DNA of 64,000 nucleotides from Sambucus nigra. Lineage: Eukaryota > Streptophyta > Magnoliopsida > Dipsacales > Adoxaceae. Numbering within the stretch: the stretch's first letter is position 1; every line of letters starts with the position of its first letter. A program made the position numbers and the translations under genes. Shown piece by piece: positions 23,547-36,837 of the stretch. The stretch is taken from positions 191,627,619 through 191,691,618 of the forward strand of contig OX422210.1 of the NCBI GenBank assembly GCA_949130495.1, written 5' to 3'. A model generated the notes under the pieces. It did not search any database. It saw only the letters and a program-made list of their open reading frames with translations, and was not told the origin of the DNA.

Positions 23547-26500
23547 CCTAAGGCTAAATACGCCTGCCCCTCTTTTAGGAAGAGTGAGTCCACATTAAAG
23601 ACTGTACTACCTAGGAATAGAGTCCAACCTCAAAATTTCTCAAAGCCGTTGTTTAGAGACTTTCCTAAGGAGACCCCAACCTTGAGCTATATTTATTGCT
23701 TTTAGTGTGATATATACGGTCACTCTTTTTATGGTTTCTATGCTAGGAGACTAGTTAATCCAGTATGTTATCCTCCTACCTATCAGAATTTTGACTATTC
23801 TAGGAGGAGCCGCAATAATTATGTACTTCCTAGACAACCAGAGAAAAGCTCTAATTATAGAAAGAGAAAAACCAAACCTAAAAGAATATTTCCTAGAAGG
23901 ACTCCTAAAGAATTTCCTAAACCAAATGCTCATGTCTTTCATAAAATTCAAAATCATGCGCAAAATATTTTTCAACAGAAATCCAATGCTCGCAAATTTT
24001 ATCAATTGAGAGCTAATAAGCGCAAAATGAAAACTAGAGCAATTTGGGTTAGAAAAGAAGATCTATTTCCTCAGATGAAGTGTAATATAGTTATTACTGC
24101 CTTAAAAGCTGAGCACACATCATCTGGTTGGTATTTAGACTCTGGATGTTCTAAGCACATGACTGGGGATGATACTAAACTTTTGAACAAAACCAGCTTT
24201 GCTGGTGGAAATGTTATTTTTGGTGATGGAGTATCATCTCAAATCATAGGCAAAGGAACTCTCTAAGAAGATGGACTTCCTATTCTTGAAAATTTGCTTC
24301 TAGTTAAAGGTCTTAAGGCCAATCTACTTAGTATCTCGTAATTTTGTGACTCAGATCATACTGTTACATTTTCAAAGAACAATTGTAAAATTTTAAATGA
24401 AAAAGGTGAATGCATAATTACAGGATTCAGAACTCCTGACAATTGTTATACTGTCATGAATAATTCTGAAATCTGTAATGTTGCTAGAATGGATGACAAC
24501 GAGATATGGCATAACAGAATGGGTCACATAAATTTCGATAATATTAGTAGACTGACCTCTCAAGAAATAGTTAGAGGAGTTCCTAAAATCAAACCCATTC
24601 CTAACATTGTCTGTGGTTCCTATCTGGAAGGTAAAATTTTTAAGGCACCTCATAAGAAAGTTAATGATGTTCTTACCTCTAATCCCTTGGAGCTCATCCA
24701 TATGGACCTAATGGGTCCTTCCCAAACTGTTAGTCTATGTGGACACAGTTATATTCTAGTTATGGTTGATGACTTCACCAGATTTACTTGGGTAGCCTTT
24801 TTAAAACAAAAGTCTGACACTTTTCAAACTTTCTTAAAAATCCTTCTTCGGATTGAAAATGAAAAGGACACTCAAGCAAATAGAATCCGTAGTGATAGAG
24901 GTGGAGAATTCAAAGACACTGGTATAATAGAGTATTGTGACTATAATGGTTATAAACACGAGTTTAGTGCTCCTAAGACTCCTCAACAAAATGCAATTGC
25001 CGAGAGAAAGAATCGTACACTTCAAAAGATGGCACGTGTTATGTTACATGCCAAGAATTTGCCTAAATACTTTTGGGTAGAATCTATTCATACGACATGT
25101 CACATTATAAATAGGGTTTATCTTAGAAAGAATTCCAAACAAACGCCTTACGAACTTTGGTATAATAAAAAGCCTAATCTTAAGTACCTTAGAACCTTTG
25201 GTACTACTTGTTATGTATGCAAAGATAGGGAACACTTGTCCAAATTTGAGAGCGGGGGAGATAAAGCTATATTTTTAGGATACTCACCTAACAGTAGAGC
25301 CTATCGAGTGTATAATCTTTGCACTAAAACCTTGATGGAATCCATAAATGTAATTGTGAGTGACACTACTATAGAGAACAAGACTGGTGAATCAACTATC
25401 GTAGAAGATCCTACAAACATTTTAGATAATGACTCTCCTGAAATAGATGATTCATTACTAATTGAGATACCTGAAGTACCTAACTGGGTTTCTAAAGATC
25501 ATCCCATAAATAACGTAGTTGGTAAACCTAGTGAGCTAGTGCGTACAAGATCTCAACTAAGAAATTATGCACATTATGCATGTTTTGTTTCCCTAGTGGA
25601 ACCAAAGAATGTAAATGAGGCATTGAATGACTCTCACTGGATTTTTGCTATGCAGGAAGAACTTCTTCAATTTGTCATTCATGATGTTTGGTATCTTGTA
25701 CCTAGGCCTGATCACAAAAAGGTTATTGGCACACGTTGGATTTTTAAAAATAAGTCTGATGAAAGTGGGATAATCATTAGAAACAAAGCTAGATTATTTG
25801 CACAAGGATATTCTCAAATTGAAGGAATAGATTTTAATGAGACCTTTGCTCCTGTTACTCGTTTAGAATCTGTTCGTCTTTTCTTTGCTATAGCTTGCCA
25901 CTTGCACTTTACACTATACCAAATGGATGTCAAATCTACATTCCTTAATGGAATATTAACTGAGGAGACCTATGTAGAACAACCTAAAGGGTTCATTGAC
26001 CCTCAATATCCAAATCATGCATTTCGTCTTAAAAAGGCTTTGTATGGGATTAAACAAGCACCTAGAGCTTGGTATGAGCGTCTTTCCAGTTTCCTCTTAG
26101 ATAAAGGTTTCAAAAGAGGTGGAAATGATCAAACCCTTTTTGTCAAACATTTTGACAAACACATCATTATTGCTCAAGTTTACGTTGGCGATATTATATT
26201 TGGATCAACTTCTCCCTCAGAAGTAAAATCCTTCTCTGAAATAATGCATAAGGAGTTTCAAATGTCTCTTATGGGGGAGTTGCAATTTTTCTTAGGTCTT
26301 CAAGTCAAACAAAATTCAGAAGGATTATTTGTCTCGCGATCTAAATATGCTTTAGAGATAGTAAAGAAATTTGGCCTTGAGAGTGATAAAAATGCTAAAA
26401 CACCCATGAGTACTACGATAAAACTGTCTAAAGACGAAACTGGAAAATGCATATATCCTACACTATATCGTAGTATGATAGGAACCTTGCTATACCTTAC

Positions 26501-27125
26501 TGTCTCGCATCCTGATATTATGTATGCTGTGTGTATTTGTGCTCGTTATCAAAATAACCCTAAAGAGAGCCATTTAAATTCTATTAAATGAATCATCAAA
26601 TATGTAAAAGGCACTATGAATCTAGAACTTTGGTACACTAATGACACACCAAACACTATAATTGGGTACACTGATGCTGACTAGGCTGGGTGTACTGATG
26701 ATAGTAAAAGCACATCAGGAGCATGTTATTATATAGGTAATAACTTGGTAGGATGGAGTAGTAAGAAACAAAATAGCACATCACTCTCAACAGCTGAATC
26801 TGAATACATAGCCGCTGGCAGTTGTTGTGCTCAATTACTATGGCTGAAACAAATGATGAGTGATTATGGTATTTAAGAAAACCAATTGCATCTCTATTGT
26901 GATAATCAAAGTGCGATCAATATTTCTAAAAACCCTGTTCAACACTCGCGAACAAAGCACATAAAAATAAGACATCACTTTATACGCGAATTAGTTGAAA
27001 CTAAGGAATTAGAAATCAATTATCTTCCTACTAATTTGCAACTCGCAGATATGTTTATCAAACATTTAGATTACAATCGATTTATTTCTTTGCGTAAATC
27101 TATTGGTATGGTGTGTACTGATTAA
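23547..27125 (+). pseudogene. Copia pol (protease, integrase, RT, RNase H), element 1, broken
   Basis: Order is that of Ty1/Copia. Protease: YLDSGCSKHMTG near 24136. Integrase finger: HNRMGHINFDNI near 24510 and VCGSY near 24608, where the second zinc cysteine is tyrosine; integrase core: IHMDLMGPSQT, IRSDRGGEF and SAPKTPQQNAIAERKN. RT: ARLFAQGYSQIEGIDFNETF near 25790, FLNGILTEETYVEQPKGF, and YVGDIIFG at 26181 where YVDD is expected. RNase H: STAESEYIAAGSCCAQ near 26795, HLYCDNQSAINISKNPVQHS and IKIRHHFIREL, ending at 27125. Stops occur at 26589, near 26680 and 26875, and earlier near 24265. A changed RT catalytic residue and stops make it inactive. No env-like frame follows. Confidence 0.92.
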
Positions 27126-27418
27126 TCTCTTTGATCTCTTTATTTTTTCCCTTTGTCTATTTGAGACAAAATGGGGGAGAAATTTCAGTCTCTAATGATT
27201 CTTTATATATGCTAAACAACTTGATCTTAGTGCTTCATTGCAGGTTTTTGTACAGTTATTCTCAACAGTTGTAATAGGGTATTCAATTGTAAATAGTTGA
27301 GTTATGTACATTTGCTTTCTAGGATTTGGGTAGATAGATTTTTATAGGAATAGATTTCCTCATTCTTGTTGCCCTACGAGTTCTTGATGACTCAAAGGAG
27401 ATTTTGTCTCATATTTCC
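27126..27418 (+). other. 3' noncoding spacer of Copia element 1
   Basis: AT-rich, no reading frame. It ends in the polypurine tract. SIRE elements often have an env-like frame here; none is present. Confidence 0.6.
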
Positions 27419-27430
27419 AAAGGGGGAGAT
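27419..27430 (+). promoter_or_regulatory. polypurine tract, Copia element 1
   Basis: 'aaagggggagat' directly precedes the LTR start TGAAGCACC at 27431. Confidence 0.88.
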
Positions 27431-28927
27431 TGAAGCACCTTATACTCTTGACTCACTTGAGTCTATATTGTATAAGTGTTCATCTAGTTTGGAAATTGTG
27501 ACAAAATTATGTCTAACCTAGAATCCAAAGAACCTCAGAGCTTGCACTACTATTTCATCATTGATTGAACTGATCTAGACCTTATTACCAACAGTCACAC
27601 ACAGTATAATGCATCATATACATGCCATATTGCATATTAATGTGTGTACATAAGTTGAGTGTGTTTAAATCCCTAATATTGATTTTTAAATATTTTTTGG
27701 GATTTTAAAAACATTTTAAAATAAGGTTTAATTAATTAAAACTTGGTTTTAAAAGTTTGTGGGGTCAATCTGCTATTTCATATTGTTGGTTTTATTGGCC
27801 TAAAGTTACCTTGGGTAGAATCCGAAAGCGGCATAGACTTCAGGGAGTACATTGTAATTACTTTCAAACGCGCGCTTTATCTCTATTCTTTGTCCAACAT
27901 TTGTTGCTTTCTGATTGGTGGAAAGTGTGTTTATTTATAGTGTAAACCAACGCACGTTTTCAACCTTTAGATCAATTTTATCGATGATCTTCATGTGACC
28001 CTTCATAGTTTCTGTAATCCCCTTGTGGACCAATCAGGAGAGTCTTTATCATCGCTTATCGTGTACCATTGGATCCAAGTCAATTGATCTTGAATAAATC
28101 TGATCCCTTGATTTCAATCCTCATTCTCGAACCTTTTTAGCCTCCAATAAAAAGGCTCCTACTCTAAGCCTTCAGAGACTTTTGGCCATTTCGTCCTTTG
28201 AGAGAAAAAAAGAGAGAAGAGAGAAAAGAGAGAGAAAGAGAGAAATCAGAAGAGAGAGAAAGAGTTAGTAATCCTAACCCTAACCCTAAATCGTCCAAAC
28301 AGTTCAAACCAAATATAAACCATCAAACCCCTGTATTTTCCCAAACACAACCTTGAGTGTTTGAGTGTTTGAGAGGTGTTGTGAGAGTTGGTTTGTTGAT
28401 TTAAACTCTTCGTTCTTTAGATCTTGTTTCCAACTTAATCATTTTTCTTAGATCTATTTTTCTGGTATATAGAAATTTCCGATCCGAGTTCTTCATGATA
28501 TATTAAACTTAGTTTGCATTTTTATTTCTTAGCTTGAGAAATATATTATTGATTTACTTTCTGTAAATGTTTTTAACTTTGAAATCAACAATAATGTTTT
28601 CTGTTTCTAGTTCTCTTGAAACAAGACCTTTGACCTAGTTTGGAATCGCACTTGGTGGTTTTTAATCTCAAAAATCTTTTCAAAAATAGAGATTGATTAA
28701 GATCTTGATACATCTTCTGAGCAAGATAGACATGGACTCTAGGATTGCTTTAAAGGTCAAAAAGGTTAAGTTTTGTGAGAAGAGAGAAAAAGAAAAGTCA
28801 CTGCATATAGACTTATATGTAATTTGTTAGGACTCATTGTACATAATAAGTGTGTGTGTGTCCATGCATGTGTTTGAGTGCACCTCCACAAACACTTTGA
28901 CCCTACCACACGAAAAGTGTTGGTAAT
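27431..28927 (+). mobile_element. 3' LTR of Copia element 1, first part
   Basis: It matches the 5' LTR from its first base to 'gtgttggtaat' at 28927 (5' LTR equivalent at about 21019-21029). There element 2 is inserted. The rest resumes at 38839 with 'aagatcttgtg'. Confidence 0.92.
28923..28927. repeat. target-site duplication of Copia element 2 (left)
   Basis: GTAAT here and at 38834-38838 flanks the TG...CA ends of element 2 exactly. The uninterrupted site is seen in the 5' LTR of element 1 ('ggtaatatgatc'). Confidence 0.93.
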
Positions 28928-30928
28928 TGAAAAAAAGCGTTACTAAAGCCGTTTATAGAAAATAAACTATTTAAGTAAGTCCGAGTTGTTTTTTGAAGAA
29001 ACTCTTTTCTTAAATAAAAAAGGATTAATCACTAGAAGTGTTTAATAAAACAGTATGTACGAGATCTTATTCAAGATTTAGGCAACAAGTTTAAAAGATA
29101 GTTTAAACAAGTTTTAAACACAGCACAACCAAGACTGTGATGAGAAAATGTAGAAAGATTCTGTTCACAATTTGTACATGGTAAAACCTCACCAATTGAG
29201 GAAACATCCACGACTCCCTCAACGGAGTAAAAAGAAAAATCCACTAAAACAAATTTATGAGTTACAAACTATATAACTAACATGAAAACAACTCAGACCT
29301 ATATAAGTTTAGGAATGTACCCTCTGGTGTCCTTATAACTTCTCTGCAGTTCTGATTGTAGATGTAGTTCTCCCAGTTTGCCAACTTCTGATTTGTTCCT
29401 GCACTTTACGTCGACTTATGTTCTCAAGATCTTATTACAAACACTTTTCGTGTTGTAGGGTGTAAGTGTTTGTGAAGGTGCTTTCTAACACATGCATGCA
29501 CACACACACACATACACTTATTAAGTACAAACAGTCCTAACACATTACAGTTACACTATATGTAGTGATCTATTCTTTTTCTTTCTTCTTAGAAAACTTT
29601 GAACCTTATTTGACCTTTCAATCTATCCCAGAATCCACGGATACCTTGCTAGGACGACAGAAAAGGTCTTAATCAATCTCATAAATTAAAACAAAAACTT
29701 TTTGAGATTGAAAACCTCTAAGTGAGATTCCAAACTAGGTCAAAGGTTTAGTTTTACAAGAACAAGAAACAGAAATCATTTATTGTTGATTTCAAAGTAA
29801 GAAAACGTTTTAGAGAAAATAATCAACAATATATTTCTCAAGATGAGAAATAAAATGAAACTAAGTGTAATGTAACATGAATAACTCAGATCTGAGATTT
29901 CTATGGAAACATAAACCAGATCAAAGTAAAAGTCTAAGTTGGAAACAAGATCTCACGAACACAAGGTTACAGAAACCAAAAATAACTCAACTCAAACTCT
30001 CAAACACTCAAGAACACTCAGGATGGTGTTTTTGGATATGTTGTTTTGAAGAAGTGTTTGGGTTAGGTTTGAAGAGGATTTGGACGAAGTTAGGGTTTCT
30101 AACTTTTTCTCTCTTCTCTCTCTACTCTCTTCTCTCTCTTCTCTCTCAATTCTTTGAGGAAATGAAATGGTAAAAAGTCTTCGAAGTCTGAGAATAGAGG
30201 CCTTTTTATAGTGAGAGGAGAAGGTTTGAGATATCTGATCAAAACCAAGGGCTGAGATCGAGTCAATTTAAATTGACTTGAATCTAAGGGCTCACACAAG
30301 GCGCTGCTTAAACGAACGCTGGTTAGCTTAAAAAGTTACAAGGGGATTCATCAAGGCAACATGCAGACCATTGATGAGAAATGATCCAAGGGCTGATAAC
30401 ACACGTGTCTATTGTCTCAGTAAAGAAACACACCTCCAACCAATCAGAGGCACACAGGTGTTGGCCAGTTAAGGGATATAAAACGCGCGTCCAAACTAAT
30501 TACAAAGTATACCCTGAAGTCTCTAGCGCTTTTGGATTCTACCCAAGGTAACATTAGGCCATAATACACCACAAATGATATTAAGAGATTGACCCCAAAA
30601 CTTTTTAAATCAAGTTTTAATTATTAAAACCTGTTTTTAAAATAGTTTAAAAAATCCCAAAAAAATTATTAAAAATCAAATTGAGGGATTTAAACACACT
30701 CAACACATGTACACACATTATAATGCAATATGACATGCATGAATTGAATTCTAAGTGTGTGAGTGTTGGAAATAGTCTCTTGATCACTATAAGAAAGAGA
30801 GATTAATAGGCATAGCAAATTCTGAGGTTCTTTGGTTTCTAGGATGGACACAATTTTGTCATAATTTCCAAACTAGATGAGCACTTATACAATATAAACT
30901 CAAGTGAGTCAAAAGTATAAGGGCTTCA
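28928..30928 (-). mobile_element. 3' LTR of Copia element 2
   Basis: On the minus strand it starts TGAAGCCC (GGGCTTCA at 30921-30928) and ends CTTTTTTTCA at 28928. The TATA box reads TATAAAAAGG at 30201-30210 (minus). The GA-rich leader and a 'gttagggtttc' word are conserved with element 1. Confidence 0.93.
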
Positions 30929-30940
30929 ATCTCCCCCTTT
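30929..30940 (-). promoter_or_regulatory. polypurine tract, Copia element 2
   Basis: On the plus strand 'atctcccccttt', that is AAAGGGGGAGAT on the coding strand, abuts the 3' LTR. Confidence 0.88.
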
Positions 30941-31241
30941 GGAAATATGAGAAAAAATCTCCTTTGAGTCAACTAGTACTCGTAGGGCAACAAAAAATAA
31001 GAAAAACTTAGTCCTATCAAAATTCTATCTACCCAAAAACTAGAAATCAAAAAGTACATAACTCAACTAAGTACATTTGAATACCCTATTACAACTGTTG
31101 AGAGAAACTGAAAAACAAGAACCTACAATAATTCACTAAGATCAAGCTGTTTAGAATATGTAAGAATTGAATAGACTCAAATTTCTCCCCCATTTTGTCT
31201 CAAATGGGCAAATGGAAAAACTTGGATAAGCAGCAAAGGTA

Positions 31242-34200
31242 CTAATCAGCACAAACCATACCAATAAATTTATGTAATGAAATGAATCTATTATAATCTA
31301 GAGGTTTGGTAAACATATTTGCGAGTTGTAGATCAGTAGGAAGATAATTAATTTCTAATTCCTTAGTTTCAACTAATTCACGTATAAAATGATGTCTTAT
31401 TTTTATATGCTTTGTTCGCGAGTGTTGAACAGGGTTTTTAGAAATATTAATCGCACTTTGATTATCGCAATATAGATGCAATTGGTTTTCTTGAATACCA
31501 TAATCACTTAGCATTTGTTTAAGCCACAATAATTGAGCACAACAGCTACCAGCGGCTATGTATTCAGATTCAGCAGTCGAGAGTGATGTGCAGTTTTATT
31601 TTTTACTACTCCATCCTACCAAGTTATTACCAATATAATAACATGCTCCTGAAGTGCTTTTACTATCATCAGTACATCCTGCCCAGTCAGCATCACTGTA
31701 CCCAATAATAGTGATTGGTGTGTCATTAGTGTACCAAAGTCCTAGATTCAGAGTGCCTTTAACATATTTAATTATACGTTTCACAAAATTCAAATGGCTC
31801 TCTTTAGGGTTGTTTTGATAATGAGTACATAAACACACAGCATACATGATATCAGGACACGAGGCAGTAAGATAGAGTAGTGTGCCAATCATACTACGAT
31901 ATAGAGTAGGATCTACAGATTTTCCATTTTCATCTTGTGACAATTTTACCGTAGTACTCATAGGTGTGTTAGCATCTTTAGCACTCTCGAGGCCGAATTT
32001 CTTTACGATCTCTAAAGAGTACTTAGATTGCGAAACAAATAATCCTTCTGGATTTTGTTTGACTTGGAGACCTAGGAAGAACTGCAACTCCCCCATAAGG
32101 GACATATGAAATTCCTTACACATAAATTCAGAAAAGTATTTTACTTATGAGGTAAAAGTTGATCCAAATATAATATCGTCTACATATACTTGAGCAATGG
32201 TAATGTGTTTGTCAAAATGTTTGACAAATAGAGTTTGGTCATTTCCACCACTTTTGAAACCTTTATTCAAAAGAAAACTGGAAAGACACTCATACCAAGC
32301 TCTAGGAGCTTGTTTAAGGCCATATAAAGCCTTTTTCAGACGAAATACATGATTTGGATATTTAGGGTCAATGAACCCTTTAGGTTGTTCTACATAGGTT
32401 TCCTCATCCAGTATTCCATTAAGGAACACAGATTTGACATCCATTTGATATAAGGTAAAACACATGTGACAAGCTATAGCGAAAAGCAGACGAACTGATT
32501 CTAAACAAGTAACAGGGGCAAAGGTCTCGTTAAAATCAATTCCTTCTATTTGGGAGTATCCTTGAGCAACTAATCTAGCTTTATTTCTAATTATTATCCC
32601 ATTTTCATCAGTTTTATTTTTGAAAATCCAACGAGTACCAACAACCTTTTTGTGATCAGGACGTGGAAAAAGATACCATACATCATGAATTACAGATTGT
32701 AAAAGTTCATCCTGCATAGCAAAAATCCAATGAGAGTCATTCAATGCCTCATTTACATTCTTTGGTTCCCCAAGGGAAATAAAACACGCAAAGTGTGCAT
32801 AATTTCTAAGTTGGGATCTTGTACGCACTGGCTCACTAGGGTTGCCAACTATGTTGTTTATGGGATGATCTTTAGAAACCCAGTTAGGTACTTCAGGTGT
32901 CTCAATAGGTAATGAATTATTTATTTCAGAAGGGTCATTTTCTAAAATATTTGAAGACTCTTCTTCAATAGGTAATTCACCAGTCTTGCTTTCTACAGTA
33001 GTGTCACTAACAATTACATTTATGGATTCCATCATGGTTTTAGTGCGAAGACTATACACTCGATAAGCTCTATTGTTAGGCGAGTATCCTAGAAATATGG
33101 CTTTATCTCCTCGGCTCTCAAATTTAGATTAGTATTCCCTATCTTTGCATACATAACAAGTACTGCCAAAGGTTCTAAGATATTTGAGATTAGGCTTTTT
33201 ATTGTACCAAAGTTTATAAGGGTTTTGTTTGGAATTCTTTCTAAGATAGACACTATTAATGATGTGACACGCAGTACGAATAGTTTCTACCAAAAAATAT
33301 TTAGGTAAATTCTTGGCATGTAACATGACACGTGCCATCTCTTGCAAGGTACGATTATTTCTCTCGGCAATTCCATTTTGTTGAGGAGTCTTAGGAGCAC
33401 TGAACTCGTGTTTGTAGCCATTATAGTCACAGTATTATATAATGCCAGTGTCTTTGAATTCAACACCTCTATCACTACGGATTCTATTTACTTTAGTGTC
33501 CTTTTCATTTTCAATCCTAAGAAGAATTTTTAGGAAGGTTTGAAAAGTATCAGACTTTTGTTTTAAAAAGACTACCCAAGAAAATCTGGTGAAGTCATCA
33601 ACCATAACTAAGATATACCTGTGTCTACAAAGGCTAACAGTTTGGGAAGGACCCATTAGGTCCATATGGATGAGTTCTAAGGGATTAGAGGTGAGAATAT
33701 CTTTGACTTTATTATGAGGGGCCTTAATAATTTTACCTGCTTGATAGGAACCACAAACAATATTATGAATGGGCTTAATTTTTGGAATTCCTCTTACTAT
33801 GTCTTGAGTAGACAATTTACTAAGATTATCGTAATTTATGTGACCCATTCTGTTACGACATATCTCGTTGTCATCCATTCTGGCAACATTACAAATTTCA
33901 GAATTGTTCTTGACAGTGTAGCAATTGTCAGGAGTTCTGAATCCAGTAATTATGCATTCACCTTTTTCATTTAAAATCTTACAATTTTTCTTTGAAAAGG
34001 TAACAGTATGGTCTGAGTCACAAAATTGGGAAATACTAAATAATTTGGCCTTTCGATCTTTAAGTAGAAGAACATTTTTAAGAATAGGAAGTCTATCTTC
34101 TTGGAGAGTTCCTTTGCCTATGATTTGAGATGAAACTCCATCACCAAAAATGACTTTACCACCAGCAAAGTTGGTTTTGTTTAAAAGTTTAGATTCATCT

Positions 34201-34661
34201 CCAGTCATGTGCTTAGAACATCCAGAGTCTAAATACCAACTAGATGATGTGTGTTCAGCTTTTAAAGCAGTAACAACAATATTACACTTCATCTGAGGTA
34301 ATAGATCATCTTTTCTAATCCAAATTGCTCTGGTTTTCAGCTTGCGCTTATTAGCTCTCAACTGATAAAATTTATGACCATTAGATTTTTTGCTGAAAAA
34401 TGTTTTGCGCATGATTTTGAATTTTGTGAAAGACTTGAGCATTTGGTTTAGGAAAGTGCTTAGGATTCCTTCTAGGAAATGTTCTTTTAGGTTTGGTCTG
34501 TCTCTTTCTATAGTTAGAGTTTTTATTAGGCTGTCTAGGAAGTATATAATTGTATCGACTCCTCCTAAAATAGTTAAAGTTCTGGTAAGTATGAGGATTA
34601 TAGATAGGTTTGACAAGTCTCCTAGCATAGCAACCATCGAAAGAGTGACCATATATGTCAC
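31242..34661 (-). pseudogene. Copia pol, element 2, broken
   Basis: Protease DSGCSKHMTGDES lies near 34210. The integrase core is IHMDLMGPSQTVSLC and IRSDRGVEF near 33480, then ERNNRTLQ-type sequence; its zinc finger has VCGSYQAG, tyrosine replacing the second cysteine as in element 1. Frames break near 33430, 33350, 33125 and 32140. RT runs in 33059-32145 with ARLVAQGYSQIEG, FLNGILDEETYVEQ and an intact YVDDIIFGS near 32180. RNase H continues in 32123-31596 (WAGCTDDSKSTSGA) and 31529-31242 (HLYCDNQSAINISKNPVQHS). About five breaks in total. Better preserved than element 1 at the RT active site, but not functional. Confidence 0.92.
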
Positions 34662-36763
34662 AGTAGGAGCAATAAAGATTGCTCAAGATGGGGGTTTCCT
34701 TAGGAAAGTCTCTAAACAGAGGTTTTGAAAAGTTTCCAGTCTGAACTTTATTCCTGGGTAGTATAGGTTTGAAAGTAGGTTCACTCTTTCCGATAAAAGG
34801 GCAGGCGTATTTAGCCTTAGGTGGACTTTCATGCTTAGAGCAACTTAATTCCCCAATGTTGAAGTTTTGATGTTTTAAATCAAACTCAGTTTTTTGGGAA
34901 TGAAAATCTGGGCATGTTTCAATAGGTCTTTTGCCTCCTGACACAAACTTGATAGGTTCAAAAGGTTTTATTTGTGTTTTCAAATTGGGACAAAATCCTA
35001 TACCAGTTCGATCATCAGAATTGGTTTTTGATTCAGCAATGAATTCATCAAAACAGTTAGAATTATTTTCAAATTTAGTAAACTTTTTGAAAACAGTTGC
35101 TGTCTTTTCTTTGGTTTGTTCCAATTCTAACAATGTCCCTTTGTATTTTTCTCTCCAAATTTTCATTTGTTTCAGTCAAATTTTTCAGTTTTTCATCAAA
35201 AACTTTAATTTCACTTTCATGAGTTAAACATTGGGTAGTGTACTCTTCAACATTCAGTTTAACCATCAGGCTTAGATCTTACAATTTCTTGGTAAGATCT
35301 TTAATAGTTTTTTCTAGTCTAGCGCTTTTCTTGAGAGTCTTAGTGTAAAGTGTATGAATGTCTCAGAGGTCTTCATTGTCCGAGTCACTAAGTTTGGTGT
35401 GTGAAGTGAGCCCTAAGGCTTCATTCTTAGAACTCACACACCCATTAACATCGTCATTATCGCATTACCTTTGACTCACACACCCCGAGGTAGAACATGA
35501 AACATTCTCAGTAATCAAAGCATCTAAACCAGTAATAACCACATTCGAAGTATTAGTCATAGAATTATTTGGTTCATCCTCATTAACAAACATAGGCATG
35601 TCATCATTATAAATAATCTTGGCAAAGAAAGACATGCAATGATCAAAAGCACCTGATGACTCAGGTTCCTCATTTTCAGAGTCACTTGAATCATCCCATG
35701 TTTTGCAGATGTTAGCTCTAGTGTGCTTGTTTTGAGAGTTCAAATTAACTCTACAGTCTTGTGCAATGTGTCCCAGTTTATCACATCTATATCATTCAGT
35801 CTTCTTAAGGTCTCTATTAGGTCTGATATGAGAGTCCTTGTGATTTTTGTCATTGATTTTCTCATGAGGTCTGTGACTAGAGGGAGTTGGATAATTTGAC
35901 TTGCCTTGTTTATTAGCCACTTTGTTTCTAAACTTAATGATTTTCTTGAACTGTTTTGTCATCAAGGAAATCTGATTGTCCAAACTCTCTATATCGCAGT
36001 CCTCATCAAATTCATCATTGGAAGTATTAAACTCAGGCTTAATCAGTTTAGAAGAGAAGCTTAGATTGGAACTAGTATGTTTACTATGGGATTGGGTTAA
36101 TTGTTTCTTAAATTCCAATTCCATTTCCACAGTTCTTAATTTACTACTGAGTAATTCAGGAGTGAGATTTATATCACACATTTCCTTAATAACATATCTT
36201 TTGTTATCAAACTTCTGTGGTAATGATCTCAGAATTTTAGATACAATTTCTTGTATATCATAGGTTATCCCATTAGCATGAAGTTTGGTCACAATATCAG
36301 TTAGGTTCATATAGAAGTCATCAAATGATTCATTCTCAGACATAATTAAGGAGTTACACTGCTGGATAAGCATTTGGGTTTTAGCAGCCTTAACTCTAGT
36401 GTCTCCTTCATGAGAAGTGACTAAGGTATCCCAAGCTTCCTTAGAAGTGGTACAGGATGAGATTCTTTTGAACTCATGTTCATTTATGGACATAAATATG
36501 GCATTCTTTCCTTTGTTATTATTTCGAGAAACTTGTTTCTCTTCTTGAGTGAACTCACTTAAAGCATTCTTAATTCTCTCATTACTTCCTTCGTTGGATG
36601 GTTTAGTAGGAAAAGTATATCCATTTTCAACAATGTCCCAGAAATCATCTCCCAAAGTTCCTTGAATGAAAGAAATAATCCTTACTTTCCAGTAAGCAAA
36701 ATTGGTTCCATTAAAGATTGGAGGTCTGGTCAAGTTACCAAATCTTTCATTTTTCTCGTCCAT
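34381..36763 (-). pseudogene. Copia gag, element 2, broken
   Basis: ATG at 36763 opens MDEKNERFGNLTRPPIFNG and the frame is clean for 323 residues. It stops exactly in the zinc knuckle, where the first cysteine codon TGC has become TGA (about 35790; reads stop-YRCDKLGHIAQDC). The frame resumes to 35465, breaks, and continues at 35266-34381 as a lysine- and serine-rich tail that overlaps the start of pol in another frame. One nonsense base separates the N-terminal gag from its nucleic-acid-binding finger. Confidence 0.88.
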
Positions 36764-36823
36764 ATTTGATTTTCAGAAAAAAAAATTAGAAACACAAGAT
36801 CTCTTTAGAAGCAGTTTTACCAA

Positions 36824-36835
36824 GCTCTGATACCA
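36824..36835 (-). promoter_or_regulatory. primer binding site (initiator Met tRNA), Copia element 2
   Basis: On the plus strand GCTCTGATACCA, the complement of TGGTATCAGAGC, lies two bases from the 5' LTR. Confidence 0.93.
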
Positions 36836-36837
36836 AT

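Noticed and set aside
27126..27418. SIRE env-like gene after pol
   Set aside because: Only about 290 bases lie between pol and the polypurine tract, and they are full of stops.
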